Shown: piece after piece, positions 34,698-45,000 of the stretch
Layout: each line of letters starts with the position of its first letter
How positions within the stretch are numbered: position 1 is the stretch's first letter
Assembly (NCBI RefSeq): GCF_005887115.1
Contig: NZ_PNCJ01000039.1
Span: forward strand, 1-59,347
Reading direction: 5' to 3'
Origin: Pseudoalteromonas rubra
Lineage (GTDB): Bacteria; Pseudomonadota; Gammaproteobacteria; Enterobacterales; Alteromonadaceae
DNA length: 59,347 nucleotides
Notes under the pieces: model-generated
Told to the model about the DNA's origin: nothing
The model's database searches: none
The model's input: the letters and a program-made list of their open reading frames with translations, nothing else
Made by a program: the position numbers and the translations under genes

Positions 34698-35954
34698 ATG
34701 TTAGAACGTAACATGAATATTGCAGATTTTGACCCTGAACTATTTCAAGCGATCCAGTCGGAAACGACCCGTCAGGAAGAGCACATTGAGCTTATCGCGT
34801 CTGAAAACTACTGTAGCCCGCGCGTACTAGAGGCTCAGGGGTCTCAGTTAACAAACAAATATGCTGAAGGTTATCCGGGTAAGCGTTATTACGGTGGCTG
34901 TGAACACGTTGATGTGGTTGAGCAACTGGCGATTGACCGTGCATGTGAACTGTTTGGCTGTGATTATGCAAACGTTCAGCCGCACGCAGGTTCTCAGGCA
35001 AATGCTGCGGTATTCCAGGCGTTACTTCAGCCACATGACACTGTTCTGGGCATGAGCCTGGCACACGGTGGTCACCTGACACACGGTTCACACGTGAACT
35101 TCTCAGGTAAAACTTACAATGCGGTTCAGTATGGTCTGAACGAAGAGACTGGCGAAATCGACTACGCACAGGTTGAAGCGCTGGCGCTGGAGCACAAACC
35201 AAAAATGATCATCGGTGGTTTCTCTGCCTACTCAGGTATTGTTGACTGGGCTAAATTCCGTGAAATCGCTGATAAAGTAGGCGCTTATCTGTTAGTTGAT
35301 ATGGCACACGTAGCCGGTTTGGTTGCGGCAGGTATCTACCCAAGCCCAATCCCACATGCGCATGTTGTTACAACAACAACACATAAAACGCTGGCGGGTC
35401 CTCGTGGTGGTTTGATCCTGTCGGCATGCGGTGATGCAGACATCTATAAAAAGCTTAATAGCGCAGTATTCCCGGGCGGTCAGGGTGGTCCTCTGTGTCA
35501 CGTGATTGCTGCTAAAGCTGTTGCCTTCAAAGAAGCTCTTCAGGATGACTTCAAAACATACCAAACACAAGTGGTTAAAAATGCACAGGCAATGGTTGCT
35601 GTGCTTCAAGAGCGTGGCTATAAAGTTGTTTCTGGTAAGACAGATAACCACTTGTTCTTACTTGACCTGATCGACAAAGACATCACAGGTAAAGATGCGG
35701 ATGCGGCGCTTGGCCGTGCCAACATCACAGTAAACAAAAACTCTGTACCAAACGATCCTCGCTCTCCGTTTGTGACGTCTGGTCTGCGTATTGGTTCACC
35801 GGCAATTACGCGCCGTGGCTTTAAAGAAGCCGAAGCGAGCGAGCTGGCTGGCTGGATCTGTGATGTACTGGACAACATCGAAGATGAAGCGGTTCAGACG
35901 CAGGTGAAAGAAAAAGTAAAAGCGATTTGCGCTAAACTACCCGTATACGCTTAA
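34698..35954 (+). CDS. glyA: Serine hydroxymethyltransferase
   Basis: A 418-residue PLP enzyme (E. coli 417). The PLP lysine lies in Val-Thr-Thr-Thr-Thr-His-Lys-Thr-Leu (near 230), with Tyr-Tyr-Gly-Gly-Cys near 65. It converts serine and tetrahydrofolate to glycine and methylene-THF. ATG 34698 has TAGGAG eight bases ahead and is the family start. Codon use is strongly biased to common codons compared with neighbours, as expected for a highly expressed gene. Confidence 0.97.
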   Translation: MLERNMNIADFDPELFQAIQSETTRQEEHIELIASENYCSPRVLEAQGSQLTNKYAEGYPGKRYYGGCEHVDVVEQLAIDRACELFGCDYANVQPHAGSQANAAVFQALLQPHDTVLGMSLAHGGHLTHGSHVNFSGKTYNAVQYGLNEETGEIDYAQVEALALEHKPKMIIGGFSAYSGIVDWAKFREIADKVGAYLLVDMAHVAGLVAAGIYPSPIPHAHVVTTTTHKTLAGPRGGLILSACGDADIYKKLNSAVFPGGQGGPLCHVIAAKAVAFKEALQDDFKTYQTQVVKNAQAMVAVLQERGYKVVSGKTDNHLFLLDLIDKDITGKDADAALGRANITVNKNSVPNDPRSPFVTSGLRIGSPAITRRGFKEAEASELAGWICDVLDNIEDEAVQTQVKEKVKAICAKLPVYA

Positions 35955-35984
35955 ACGACAAAGAACGCGCCGTTTACACAAGAG

Positions 35985-36010
35985 GGCTGCCATCTGGGCA
36001 GCCTTTTTTT
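35985..36010 (+). terminator. glyA terminator
   Basis: Perfect 7-bp stem GGCTGCC/GGCAGCC with a 5-base loop and seven Ts. Confidence 0.92.
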
Positions 36011-36120
36011 ATGTGCATCCATGGCCACTATCTTGATATACTGGCAACAATTGACCCAAACCATGTTGCAACTTTACCAACGGGAATGGGGCGTTTGTCA
36101 GTTTTTAATAGTGAGTGTTT

Positions 36121-36573
36121 ATGCACTGTCCTTTTTGTACGGCAAAAGAAACCAAAGTGATAGATTCACGGTTAGTTGGCTCGGGTCACCAGGTGCGCAG
36201 GCGACGTGAGTGTATTTTATGTCACGAGCGTTTTACCACGTTTGAAGGGGCCGAATTGGTGATGCCCAGAGTGATCAAACAAGATGGCTCCAGGGAACCA
36301 TTTAATGAAGATAAACTGCAAAATGGTTTACATCGCGCGCTTGAAAAGCGCCCTGTAAGCACAGAGCAGATAGAAGAAGTGGTTCACCAAATTAAATCTC
36401 AATTACGTGCCACCGGAGAACGAGAAGTACCCAGTCAGCTGGTTGGAGAATGTATCATGGAAGCACTTAAAAAACTCGATAAAGTGGCCTATGTTCGTTT
36501 TGCGTCGGTCTATCGCTGTTTTGAAGACGTGAAAGAGTTTGGCGAAGAAATTGCCCGACTGGGGGACGAATGA
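36121..36573 (+). CDS. nrdR: Transcriptional repressor NrdR
   Basis: A 150-residue protein: N-terminal zinc ribbon (Cys3-x2-Cys6 and Cys31-x2-Cys34), then an ATP-cone domain (about 49-139). It represses ribonucleotide reductase genes according to ATP/dATP. ATG 36121 gives the invariant Met-His-Cys-Pro-Phe-Cys. It overlaps ribD by four bases (ATGA) and heads the riboflavin gene cluster, a common gammaproteobacterial order. Confidence 0.96.
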   Translation: MHCPFCTAKETKVIDSRLVGSGHQVRRRRECILCHERFTTFEGAELVMPRVIKQDGSREPFNEDKLQNGLHRALEKRPVSTEQIEEVVHQIKSQLRATGEREVPSQLVGECIMEALKKLDKVAYVRFASVYRCFEDVKEFGEEIARLGDE

Positions 36574-37688
36574 GTTTTACACAAGCCGATCAGACTTATA
36601 TGGCACGCGCCATTGAACTGGCGCAACAGGGCCGCTTTACCACTACCCCAAATCCCAATGTCGGCTGCGTCATCGTCAAAAACGGTGAGATTGTTGGTGA
36701 AGGCTTTCATTTGCGCGCCGGCGAGCCTCATGCAGAAGTTCATGCGCTGCGACAAGCCCAAGCGCGCGCCCGTGGTGCAACAGCCTATGTCACCCTGGAG
36801 CCCTGTAGCCACTATGGTCGTACACCCCCGTGCGCAAAAGGGCTGATTGAGGCTGGCGTGAGCAAAGTAATTGCCGCTATGGTTGATCCCAACCCGGAAG
36901 TGGCCGGGCGAGGACTTGCGATGCTGAATGAGGCCGGGATAGAGACGGCTTTTGGGTTGCTCGAGCAGCAGGCTCGCGCACTGAATAAGGGCTTTTTGAA
37001 ACGTATGGAGCAGGGGCGTCCGTATGTGGTCTGTAAACTTGCAGCAAGTCTGGATGGTAAAACGGCACTGGGCAATGGCGAAAGCAAATGGATCACAGGG
37101 CCCGCTGCACGGCGCGATGTACAGCTGGGTCGGGCACAAAGTTGCGCAATTCTGACGGGCGCTGATACCGTGCTGGTCGACGATGCACGTCTCAATGTAA
37201 GGGCAGAGGAGTTGGCGGATATTGAGCGCCCCGTAGAGCTGTGGCGCCAGCCTGTGCGGGTGATCATCGACTCGCAGAATCGCCTGCATCCCGAGCTGGC
37301 GTTATTTAAAATCCCGTCTCCCGTCGTTATTTTGCGTTCAGACCTTGATAATCAGCACAACTGGCCACATTTCGTAGAGCAAATTAAGATTAACACCCGG
37401 GCTGATAAAATTGACCTGCAAGCGGCGCTGAATACGCTGGCTGAGCGCAATATTAATCAGATCTGGTTAGAGGCGGGGGCGACGCTGGCGGGGGCCATGC
37501 ATCAGCAAGGCCTGATTGATGAGTATCTGATTTATCTCGCGCCCAAGATCATTGGCACGGATGGCAGAGACTTATTCAACAGTGCAGCGCTTTTGTCGAT
37601 GAGCCAGATCACTGAGCTACAGATCACTGAGGTCACCTCGATTGGTACTGATATTCGTATTACGGCACAAAAACAACAAGGTAAGTAA
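36570..37688 (+). CDS. ribD: Riboflavin deaminase/reductase RibD
   Basis: A 372-residue bifunctional enzyme. The deaminase zinc site is His-Ala-Glu-Val-His-Ala (near 54) and Pro-Cys-Ser-His-x-Gly-Arg-Thr-Pro-Pro-Cys (near 78). The reductase domain starts near residue 150 (Lys-Leu-Ala-Ala-Ser-Leu-Asp-Gly). It performs the second and third steps of riboflavin synthesis. Confidence 0.96.
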   Translation: MSFTQADQTYMARAIELAQQGRFTTTPNPNVGCVIVKNGEIVGEGFHLRAGEPHAEVHALRQAQARARGATAYVTLEPCSHYGRTPPCAKGLIEAGVSKVIAAMVDPNPEVAGRGLAMLNEAGIETAFGLLEQQARALNKGFLKRMEQGRPYVVCKLAASLDGKTALGNGESKWITGPAARRDVQLGRAQSCAILTGADTVLVDDARLNVRAEELADIERPVELWRQPVRVIIDSQNRLHPELALFKIPSPVVILRSDLDNQHNWPHFVEQIKINTRADKIDLQAALNTLAERNINQIWLEAGATLAGAMHQQGLIDEYLIYLAPKIIGTDGRDLFNSAALLSMSQITELQITEVTSIGTDIRITAQKQQGK

Positions 37689-37694
37689 GGCATT

Positions 37695-38351
37695 ATGTTT
37701 ACAGGCATCATTGAAGCAACGGGCACATTGACCGAGTTAACGCTCAAGCAAGGTGATCTCAGCGTGCAAGTTAGCAGCGCAACACTGGATATGGATGATG
37801 TGCAACTGGGCGACAGCATTGCAACCAATGGGGTGTGCCTGACCGTTGTTGAGAAGTTTTCCGACGGTTTTCGTGCCGATGTGTCTAATGAAACACTGAA
37901 ACTGACCCGCTTCGGGGAGTACCGGGTAGGACAAAAAGTCAATCTCGAGAAGGCACTCCAGCCAACGTCACGACTCGGCGGGCACCTGGTCTCGGGTCAT
38001 GTTGATGGCATTGCTGAAGTGGTTGCGGTGCAGCCCAACGCCCGTGCCACTGAGTACTGGCTTAAAGCGCCTGTGCAACTGATGAAGTACATACCGTATA
38101 AAGGATCCGTAGCCATCGATGGGATCAGTCTGACGGTTAATGACCTGGATGGCGATAAATTTAAGTTGACGATTGTGCCGCATACCGCACAGGAAACCAC
38201 CATTGTCGACTTTAAGGTGGGGACCTTAATCAACCTCGAAGTGGATCAGATATCACGTTATCTGGAAAGGTTGATCCAGGGCGAACCGGCTGCAACGCAG
38301 CAATCAACTCTCACAACCAGCTTACTGGCCAAAGCTGGCTTTATTAAATAA
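37695..38351 (+). CDS. ribE: Riboflavin synthase, alpha chain
   Basis: A 218-residue protein of two lumazine-binding repeats, each starting near Phe-Thr-Gly-Ile-Ile and Gly-Gly-His-Leu-Val-Ser-Gly-His. It joins two lumazine molecules to make riboflavin. Called ribC in E. coli naming, ribE in others. Six bases after ribD. Confidence 0.95.
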   Translation: MFTGIIEATGTLTELTLKQGDLSVQVSSATLDMDDVQLGDSIATNGVCLTVVEKFSDGFRADVSNETLKLTRFGEYRVGQKVNLEKALQPTSRLGGHLVSGHVDGIAEVVAVQPNARATEYWLKAPVQLMKYIPYKGSVAIDGISLTVNDLDGDKFKLTIVPHTAQETTIVDFKVGTLINLEVDQISRYLERLIQGEPAATQQSTLTTSLLAKAGFIK

Positions 38352-38384
38352 CTTGCCAATAACGCACTTACTAACGGGAAGATT

Positions 38385-39497
38385 ATGAGCTTAAACAGCG
38401 CACAAGAAATCATCGATGACATTAAAGCCGGTAAAATGGTGATTCTGATGGATGATGAAGACCGGGAAAATGAAGGCGATCTGATCATTGCGGCAGAGCA
38501 TATTACGCCAGAAGCTATTAACTTTATGGCGACTTATGGCCGCGGCCTGATCTGTTTGACGATGACGCAAGAGCGTTGTCAGCAGTTAGACCTGCCCTTG
38601 ATGGTAAAAAATAACGGCGCCCAGTTCTCAACCAACTTCACTATGTCGATTGAGGCCGCAAAAGGCGTAACTACAGGTATCTCTGCGGCCGACCGTGCCC
38701 GTACAGTGCAGGCGGCTGTTGCTAAAGGGGCAGTACCAGAAGATATAGTGCAGCCCGGCCATATTTTCCCCATCATGGCTCAGCCTGGTGGCGTGTTAAC
38801 CCGCGCTGGCCATACGGAAGCAGGTTGTGACTTAGCGCGCCTGGCGGGTCTTGAACCATCCTCAGTGATTGTTGAGATCCTTAACCCGGATGGCACAATG
38901 GCCAGACGTCCCGAACTGGAAGTGTTTGCTAAAGAGCACGATATTAAAATTGGCACCATCGCCGATTTAATCGAATATCGTAACCTCAATGAAACGACGA
39001 TTGAAAAAGTTGCAGAATGTAAGCTGCCTACCGAATACGGTGAGTTTAATTTGGTGACTTACAAAGACACCATAGACAATCAGCTGCACTACGCATTATT
39101 GAAAGGTGAAGTAAGTACTGATGACGCCACCTTAGTGCGAGTTCACCTGCAAAGCACGTTTAACGATACCTTGTTATCTGACCGCAGTGCAGACCGAAGC
39201 TGGACTCTGCATGGTGCGATGAAATACATTGCCGACAACAATGGTGTTTTGGTTATTTTGGGTAAACAAGAGAAAACAGAGGACCTGGAGCAATTGGTGA
39301 AGGCGTTTGCGGCGGAGGATGCCGGTGAGAAGCCTAACTACCGTAAGTTTCAGGGGACATCCAGAACTGTAGGAGTGGGTTCACAAATTCTTGCCGACCT
39401 GGGGATCAGCAAAATGCGCCTTATGAGCTTGCCGAAAAAATACCATGCCTTGTCTGGCTTCCACCTGGAAGTTGTCGATTACGTCGAACCTCAATAA
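38385..39497 (+). CDS. ribB: DHBP synthase with degenerate GTP cyclohydrolase II domain (RibBX-like)
   Basis: 370 residues. The N-terminal 200 residues are a full DHBP synthase: Asp-Asp-Glu-Asp-Arg-Glu-Asn-Glu-Gly-Asp near 23 and Gly-His-Thr-Glu-Ala near 146. The C-terminal half aligns with GTP cyclohydrolase II, but the zinc motif (Cys-x2-Gly-x9-Cys-x-Cys) is missing: the stretch after Val-Arg-Val-His has no Cys. So it should make dihydroxybutanone phosphate but not open GTP. Recalled relatives in Shewanella and allies are called RibBX. A genuine RibA must be elsewhere. Confidence 0.9.
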   Translation: MSLNSAQEIIDDIKAGKMVILMDDEDRENEGDLIIAAEHITPEAINFMATYGRGLICLTMTQERCQQLDLPLMVKNNGAQFSTNFTMSIEAAKGVTTGISAADRARTVQAAVAKGAVPEDIVQPGHIFPIMAQPGGVLTRAGHTEAGCDLARLAGLEPSSVIVEILNPDGTMARRPELEVFAKEHDIKIGTIADLIEYRNLNETTIEKVAECKLPTEYGEFNLVTYKDTIDNQLHYALLKGEVSTDDATLVRVHLQSTFNDTLLSDRSADRSWTLHGAMKYIADNNGVLVILGKQEKTEDLEQLVKAFAAEDAGEKPNYRKFQGTSRTVGVGSQILADLGISKMRLMSLPKKYHALSGFHLEVVDYVEPQ

Positions 39498-39508
39498 TTT
39501 ACTCATAG

Positions 39509-39556
39509 CACAACGAGCGCCTGACGGGGATTTCCCTGTAGGCGTTTCGTCTTTTT
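39509..39556 (+). terminator. Imperfect terminator between ribB and ribH
   Basis: CGCCT/AGGCG stem with an inner CGGGGA/TCCCTG-type stem, followed by TTTCGTCTTTTT. It suggests that ribH has its own promoter. Confidence 0.6.
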
Positions 39557-39613
39557 CTATGCTATTATGCGCCTCAATTTGGCAATTGCTTATACTAGAT
39601 TAGGAATCATCTA

Positions 39614-40078
39614 ATGAAAATCATCGAAGGTAATAAATACGCACCGGGCAAGAAATTTGCCATTGTCATCTCTCGTTTTAACGACTTTATTGGTAGCAGC
39701 CTGTTAGAAGGCGCAGTTGATGAGTTAAAACGCACAGGTGGCGTAAAGGACGAGGACATCACTGTCGTGTATGTACCGGGTGCAGTAGAATTACCTTTAG
39801 CGGCTAAGCGTGTTGCAATGAAAAAAGAACACGATGCCATCATTGCATTAGGTGTCATCATTCGTGGCGGCACACCTCATTTCGACCTGGTGGCAAATGA
39901 GTCAAACAAAGGCCTGGCGAGCGTGTCTATGGACTACGATATCCCGGTTGCCTTTGGTGTGTTAACCACGGAAAGTATTGAGCAAGCCATCGAGCGCGCG
40001 GGAACCAAAATGGGCAACAAGGGTGGCGAAGCTGCACTTGGTGCACTAGAAATGGTGAATGTGCTAGAGCAAATTTAA
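39614..40078 (+). CDS. ribH: 6,7-dimethyl-8-ribityllumazine synthase
   Basis: A 154-residue protein with the family's Arg-Phe-Asn-x-Phe near 17, Val-Pro-Gly-Ala-Val-Glu-Leu-Pro near 55 and Gly-Val-Ile-Ile-Arg-Gly-Gly-Thr-Pro-His-Phe-Asp near 79. It builds the lumazine precursor and forms 60-mers or pentamers. AGGAA precedes the ATG. Confidence 0.96.
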   Translation: MKIIEGNKYAPGKKFAIVISRFNDFIGSSLLEGAVDELKRTGGVKDEDITVVYVPGAVELPLAAKRVAMKKEHDAIIALGVIIRGGTPHFDLVANESNKGLASVSMDYDIPVAFGVLTTESIEQAIERAGTKMGNKGGEAALGALEMVNVLEQI

Positions 40079-40089
40079 GAGGAATCTCA

Positions 40090-40500
40090 GTGAAACCAGC
40101 AGCTAGACGTAAGGCGCGTGTCCTTGCCCTTCAGGCAGTATATTCTTGGCAGCTAAGTGGCAACCCCATTGCTGATATCGAGCAGCAAATGCTGATCGAA
40201 AACGACGTTTCAAAGGTTGATGTAGAATACTTCAAGGATCTGGCACGCGGTGTTGCAGTAAATTGCAAACAGCTAGATGAGTTGATGACTCCACATTTGT
40301 CTCGTCCATTTGATGACCTGGATATGGTTGAAAAAGCTGTACTACGCGTCAGCATCTACGAGTTAAAATTCCGCGAAGACGTCCCTTACAAAGTAGCCAT
40401 TAACGAAGGGATTGAGCTGGCGAAAATGTTTGGTGCCGAAGACAGTCACAAATTTGTCAACGGCGTACTGGACAAAGCGGTTAAGATAATCCGCAAGTAA
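40090..40500 (+). CDS. nusB: Transcription antitermination factor NusB
   Basis: A 136-residue all-helical protein, with Arg-x-Lys-Ala-Arg-x-Leu-Ala-Leu-Gln-Ala at the start and Ala-Ile-Asn-Glu-Gly-Ile-Glu-Leu-Ala-Lys near 107. It binds boxA RNA with NusE in rRNA antitermination. GTG start with AGAGGA six bases ahead. Twelve bases after ribH, and followed by a terminator. Confidence 0.95.
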   Translation: MKPAARRKARVLALQAVYSWQLSGNPIADIEQQMLIENDVSKVDVEYFKDLARGVAVNCKQLDELMTPHLSRPFDDLDMVEKAVLRVSIYELKFREDVPYKVAINEGIELAKMFGAEDSHKFVNGVLDKAVKIIRK

Positions 40501-40516
40501 TCGAGACCGTGAGGAG

Positions 40517-40539
40517 AGCCGGCATGGGCCGGCTTTTTT
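40517..40539 (+). terminator. Terminator between nusB and thiL
   Basis: Perfect 7-bp stem AGCCGGC/GCCGGCT with a 4-base loop and six Ts. The T tract ends five bases before the thiL ATG. Confidence 0.9.
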
Positions 40540-40544
40540 AATGT

Positions 40545-41504
40545 ATGAAGGAATTTGAGTTAATCAACCATTACTTCAAGGGACGTGGCATTTCGCGTCG
40601 TGATGTAAAGGTTGGCATTGGTGATGATTGTGCCATAGTGACGGTTCCTGACAAGCACCAACTTGCCATTACCACAGACACCCTGGTTGCCGGTGTACAC
40701 TTTTTCGAAGACATTCCACCCAGAGCATTAGGTCATCGAGCCCTGGCCGTCAATCTCAGCGATCTTGCTGCGATGGGCGCAGAGCCAACATGGATTTCCA
40801 TAGGTTTAACACTGCCTGAGGTCGATATGGATTGGCTGGAAGCGTTTACCGAAGGTATGCATGAAATTGCTGAGTATTACAATGTTCAGCTGATAGGCGG
40901 GGATACCACTCAGGGGCCGCTGACCATCACTATTTGTGCCAAAGGGATCATTCCAAACGACAAAGCGCTGACGCGCTCAGGCGCTAAAGTGGGTGACTGG
41001 ATCTATGTCACCGGAGAGCTGGGTGATGCGGCATTGGCGATTGAAGCGCGTAAGCGTCAACTGCCGATAGAAGCAACTCAGTTAAAGCGCCTCGAAGAAA
41101 AATTACATTTCCCAACCCCGAGAGTAGCGGCTGGACAAGTGTTACGGGGCATGGCAACTGCCTGCATCGATATTTCAGATGGTTTGCTAGCTGATTTGCA
41201 GCACATATTGAATAAGTCAGGTGTCGGCGCTTTGGTCAATATTGAAGATGTGCCAATGTCACCTACTCTGCAGCAATTAGAGCCTGTATCTTTACGTCAT
41301 GAACTGGGGCTGGCGTATGGCGATGACTATGAACTGTTGTTTACCGTGAACGACAGCAACAAAGGTGCCGTAGAGGCACGTCTTCGTCAGTATGGTGTGG
41401 ACCCTGTCTGTATCGGTCAGATAACCGCGTCGGTCGGCAAGCTTGAGTTGCTGCAGGCGGGGGAAAAATGCCCATTACCGCGTAGCGGTTATCAACACTT
41501 TTAA
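40545..41504 (+). CDS. thiL: Thiamine-monophosphate kinase
   Basis: A 319-residue protein with the ATP/magnesium motifs Gly-Ile-Gly-Asp-Asp-Cys-Ala (near 26), Thr-Asp-Thr-Leu-Val-Ala-Gly-Val-His-Phe and Gly-Gly-Asp-Thr-Thr. It makes thiamine diphosphate. The start lies straight behind a terminator, with no Shine-Dalgarno sequence in the 15 bases before it, so translation of a read-through transcript or a leaderless-like start is suggested. Confidence 0.95.
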   Translation: MKEFELINHYFKGRGISRRDVKVGIGDDCAIVTVPDKHQLAITTDTLVAGVHFFEDIPPRALGHRALAVNLSDLAAMGAEPTWISIGLTLPEVDMDWLEAFTEGMHEIAEYYNVQLIGGDTTQGPLTITICAKGIIPNDKALTRSGAKVGDWIYVTGELGDAALAIEARKRQLPIEATQLKRLEEKLHFPTPRVAAGQVLRGMATACIDISDGLLADLQHILNKSGVGALVNIEDVPMSPTLQQLEPVSLRHELGLAYGDDYELLFTVNDSNKGAVEARLRQYGVDPVCIGQITASVGKLELLQAGEKCPLPRSGYQHF

Positions 41505-41515
41505 TAGGAGCAGGT

Positions 41516-42001
41516 TTGAATAAGCCGTTATCATTCAACCTCAAACGCCCGCATCATTTTTTAGCGCTGGGGTTTGGTTTAGGGTTAGCACCTAAAGCCC
41601 CTGGTACTTTTGGTACTTTAGCTGCACTGCCGTTTATTCTGCTGACAATGGCGCAACCTTTATGGATGCAGATCACTTTAGCCGTTTTGATCAGCCTGAC
41701 GGGATTTTGGATTTGCGGCAAGACCGCTCGTGATGTTGGCGTGCATGATCATCCTGCAATTGTATGGGATGAAGTTGCCGGGTTTTATATTACTATGATA
41801 GGGGCCGCAATTAGCTGGCAGTCACTGCTGGTCGGTTTTTTATTATTTCGCTTTTTTGATATTGCAAAGCCTGGCCCTATTCGAATACTCGATAGAAAGC
41901 TGCATGGTGGGTTGGGAATTATGGCTGATGACCTGCTTGCCGGGATATTTTCATTGATTTGTTTGCAAGCTTTGTTTAAAACAGGTGTCCTGGGCGGCTA
42001 A
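41516..42001 (+). CDS. pgpA: Phosphatidylglycerophosphatase A
   Basis: A 161-residue inner-membrane phosphatase with several helices and the PgpA motifs Pro-Lys-Ala-Pro-Gly-Thr-Phe-Gly-Thr, Asp-Glu-Val-Ala-Gly-Phe and Arg-Phe-Phe-Asp-Ile-x-Lys-Pro-Gly-Pro-Ile. It makes phosphatidylglycerol. The TTG start has TAGGAG five bases ahead. Eleven bases after thiL. Confidence 0.95.
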   Translation: MNKPLSFNLKRPHHFLALGFGLGLAPKAPGTFGTLAALPFILLTMAQPLWMQITLAVLISLTGFWICGKTARDVGVHDHPAIVWDEVAGFYITMIGAAISWQSLLVGFLLFRFFDIAKPGPIRILDRKLHGGLGIMADDLLAGIFSLICLQALFKTGVLGG

Positions 42002-42029
42002 TTTAATTACGGGTACGAAGAGGGAGCCT

Positions 42030-45000
42030 ATGCGATTTATACTTCTACTGTTGCTATGCATATTCACCACAGGTGTGAATGCGGCAATTAATGATTATGT
42101 TGTTAAACAGTGGAGTATGCAAAATGGCCTGCCATCGCAAAGTATCAAGAGTGTGGTCCAGGATCAACAAGGCTATATCTGGCTTGGTACACAGTTTGGA
42201 CTAAGTCGATTCGACGGGTTGCAGTTCAGTAATTACACAACGCAAAATAGTGAGTTTCTGGACAGCAATGCGGTGAATAAACTCTTTGTTGACCGCTTTG
42301 GTATGCTGTGGATTGGCACTCGCAGAGGGGTAACCCGATTAAATCCGCAAACCCTTACAACAGAACGTTTTGAAGTTCAGGGTGAAGTAAGAGATATTCT
42401 TGAAGATCATAATGGTAATATCTGGGTCGCGGCGAATGGCCTATATTATGTATCTGCTAAGCGCCTGACTCTTGCGCAAAATAACATCGATAATAAGAAG
42501 CTCTCTCTTACACATATTAGCCAAATAGTCGGCTCAGTAACAAAAATGACCTCGTCTCCGCAAGGCATTTGGTTGGTTAACGAACGTCACTTGTTACGGA
42601 TCAGTGAGTCCCAGTCTATGGGCTCTAATGACATGCGGTTGGAACTCTCCAGCAAAATATCTTTACCACGCCAGCTGGCGCAAACCAATATTCATGATCT
42701 GACCTGGATTGACGGTAAACTTTTCCTCGCTTCCCAGTTGGGTGCGTATTTTCTCGACTTTGATGAGGTGCTCAGGCGTTACGATGAAATTGGTAACAAC
42801 GCGACCTATAAATTTTTGAGCGATCAGCAAGGTGGCATGTGGGTTTCTACCTATGGTCGGCTATTGTACAAAGAAAGTGGTGGCCAGTGGCAATATGTTG
42901 AGTTGGCGCAATTAGATCAGGGGATTTGGTTTACTGACATTTTTATTGATGATGATGGTAATGTGTGGATGGCCAGTATTAACGAAGGCCTGTGGTTGGC
43001 ACATGCAGGGCGGGTAGAGCGCTTCTCTGTCGGTACACAGCGGGAACAGGCTATTTCTGCTATCACACAAGACTTACAAGGTAATGTATGGGTTGCTACT
43101 CGAGAAGGGGTCGGCCGGCTTGACAGCAATGATAATTATGAACCTGTGATCAGTGCGTCTCAGCTCAATGGGGTGGAAATTCATGACATGGAGTTCATCG
43201 GAGAGCGATTGTTTCTCGGTACTGGCCGTGGTGTAGTCATTTATGAAGATGACAAATTACTTGCAATCCCTAATCGTGAGTTTCGTCAGACTCAGGTATT
43301 TACTTTGACTCCTTCTAATCAGGGTGGGTTATGGCTCGGTACTGGACGTGGTCTGTATCGGCTTGACTACAGTGGCCTGACGCCATTTACTTACAATGCC
43401 TTTCTGGGCAGCCAGTTTATTACCTATGTTGTAGACTTTCCGCGTTTTGGTTTCATTGGCACGGACAAGGGCGCCTACAAATACAATGAACGGGGCATAG
43501 AAAAAATTGGTGGGCAGACGTCGCTTGAGTCTGCCTATGTCACCAGTATTTTGCATGTTGAAGGCAGCGCAACGTTAGTCGGCACATTCTACGATGGATT
43601 GTATTATCGTAGCCAGGATGGAGACTGGCATCAGCTTGATGCATCTCACGGACTGCCTTACGGGCCCATCTTATCGTTACACTTTGACAAGTCGCAGCAG
43701 TTGGTTTGGGTCAGCACCATGAAAGGTGTGTATCGCATGCCGATTGCACAGTTCAGTGAGCCTATGCAAAACCTGCAGGTGGAGCAGGTAATAAATCCTT
43801 TTGACCGGCAACTGGATGGTGTGCCGAGTCAGTGTTGCACAGGGCTGGGCCATGATGCTGTTGTGGAGCAAGACGATTACCTCTTGTACCCCAGCTTACA
43901 GGGGATCGTACGTATCCCTAAAAAAGTACAGTTGTTCAGCGCCGCAGAACTGGCTCCAAAATTTGAAAGTATCGTCACTGCAACACGTAATTTGACGCCA
44001 GACAGGCTAGAAGGCCCGGTTGAGTTGGATACGAGTGAGCGCGACCTGACCATTCGCTATACTGCTATTGATTTCTATGCGCCGCAGAGTATCGAGTTTC
44101 GCTACAAGTTGGACGGCCATGATGCCCAGTGGCGTGATGCACAATCTCGTCGCGAAGCCATTTATACCAACTTGCCACCAGGCGATTTTACCTTCTTGCT
44201 ACAGGTAAAGCGGCGTGGTCAGGACTGGCAGCAGGCACACAACTTGTCGCTTAACCTGCAATTACCACAGCGTTTTGATGAAACCGTATTTTTTCGTTTA
44301 ATCATCACCTGCGGCTTTATGTTTTTGTTTTATCTTGTGTTCTGGGTCTTTCGTACTCAGGAGCGACGCAAGCAAGCCGCGCTAGAAGCGCTGGTTGCTG
44401 AACGCACGACAGAGCTCAGAAAAGCCAATGATAAGCTCAACCAGGTCAACACTCAGCTAAAATTGGTCAGCCACTCGGATGAACTGACGGGATTACGAAG
44501 TCGACGCTTTTTGTTTGATCAACTTCCGAAGGATATTGAGCACTATCAGCGTAATGCGCAATCTTTGCGGCAGCAGGATAAGAGCCTGGTATTGATGATC
44601 CTCAATATTGATAGTTTCAGTAAGATCAATGATGCCTATGGTCCCATCGGTGGCGACAGCTGCTTACAGCAGCTGGCAACTTTGCTTAATACTCGCACCC
44701 AGGGGTCCGATTATGTCGCGCGCTGGAGTGGTGATGAGTTTTTATTACTGTTGAGGGACTTTAAATGTTCTGAAGTTGAACGTTATGTCAGCGAATTATG
44801 TAAAGCGATTGCTCGGTTTGAGTTCAAGTTGCCCAATGGAAAATCACTGAACCTGAGCGTGTCGGTAGGCTGGTCTTTTTATCCTCTGCCGTTACTTGGA
44901 GGCCAGGTTATTGGCTGGGAAGCGTCAGTTAACCTCGCTGACATCGCACTACATGAAGTGAAGCAGCGCGGCGGAGATGGTGCAGCCACCATTATTTTTG

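Noticed and set aside
36011..36120. FMN riboswitch before the riboflavin genes
   Set aside because: The region is too short and lacks the conserved element; none is seen before ribB either.
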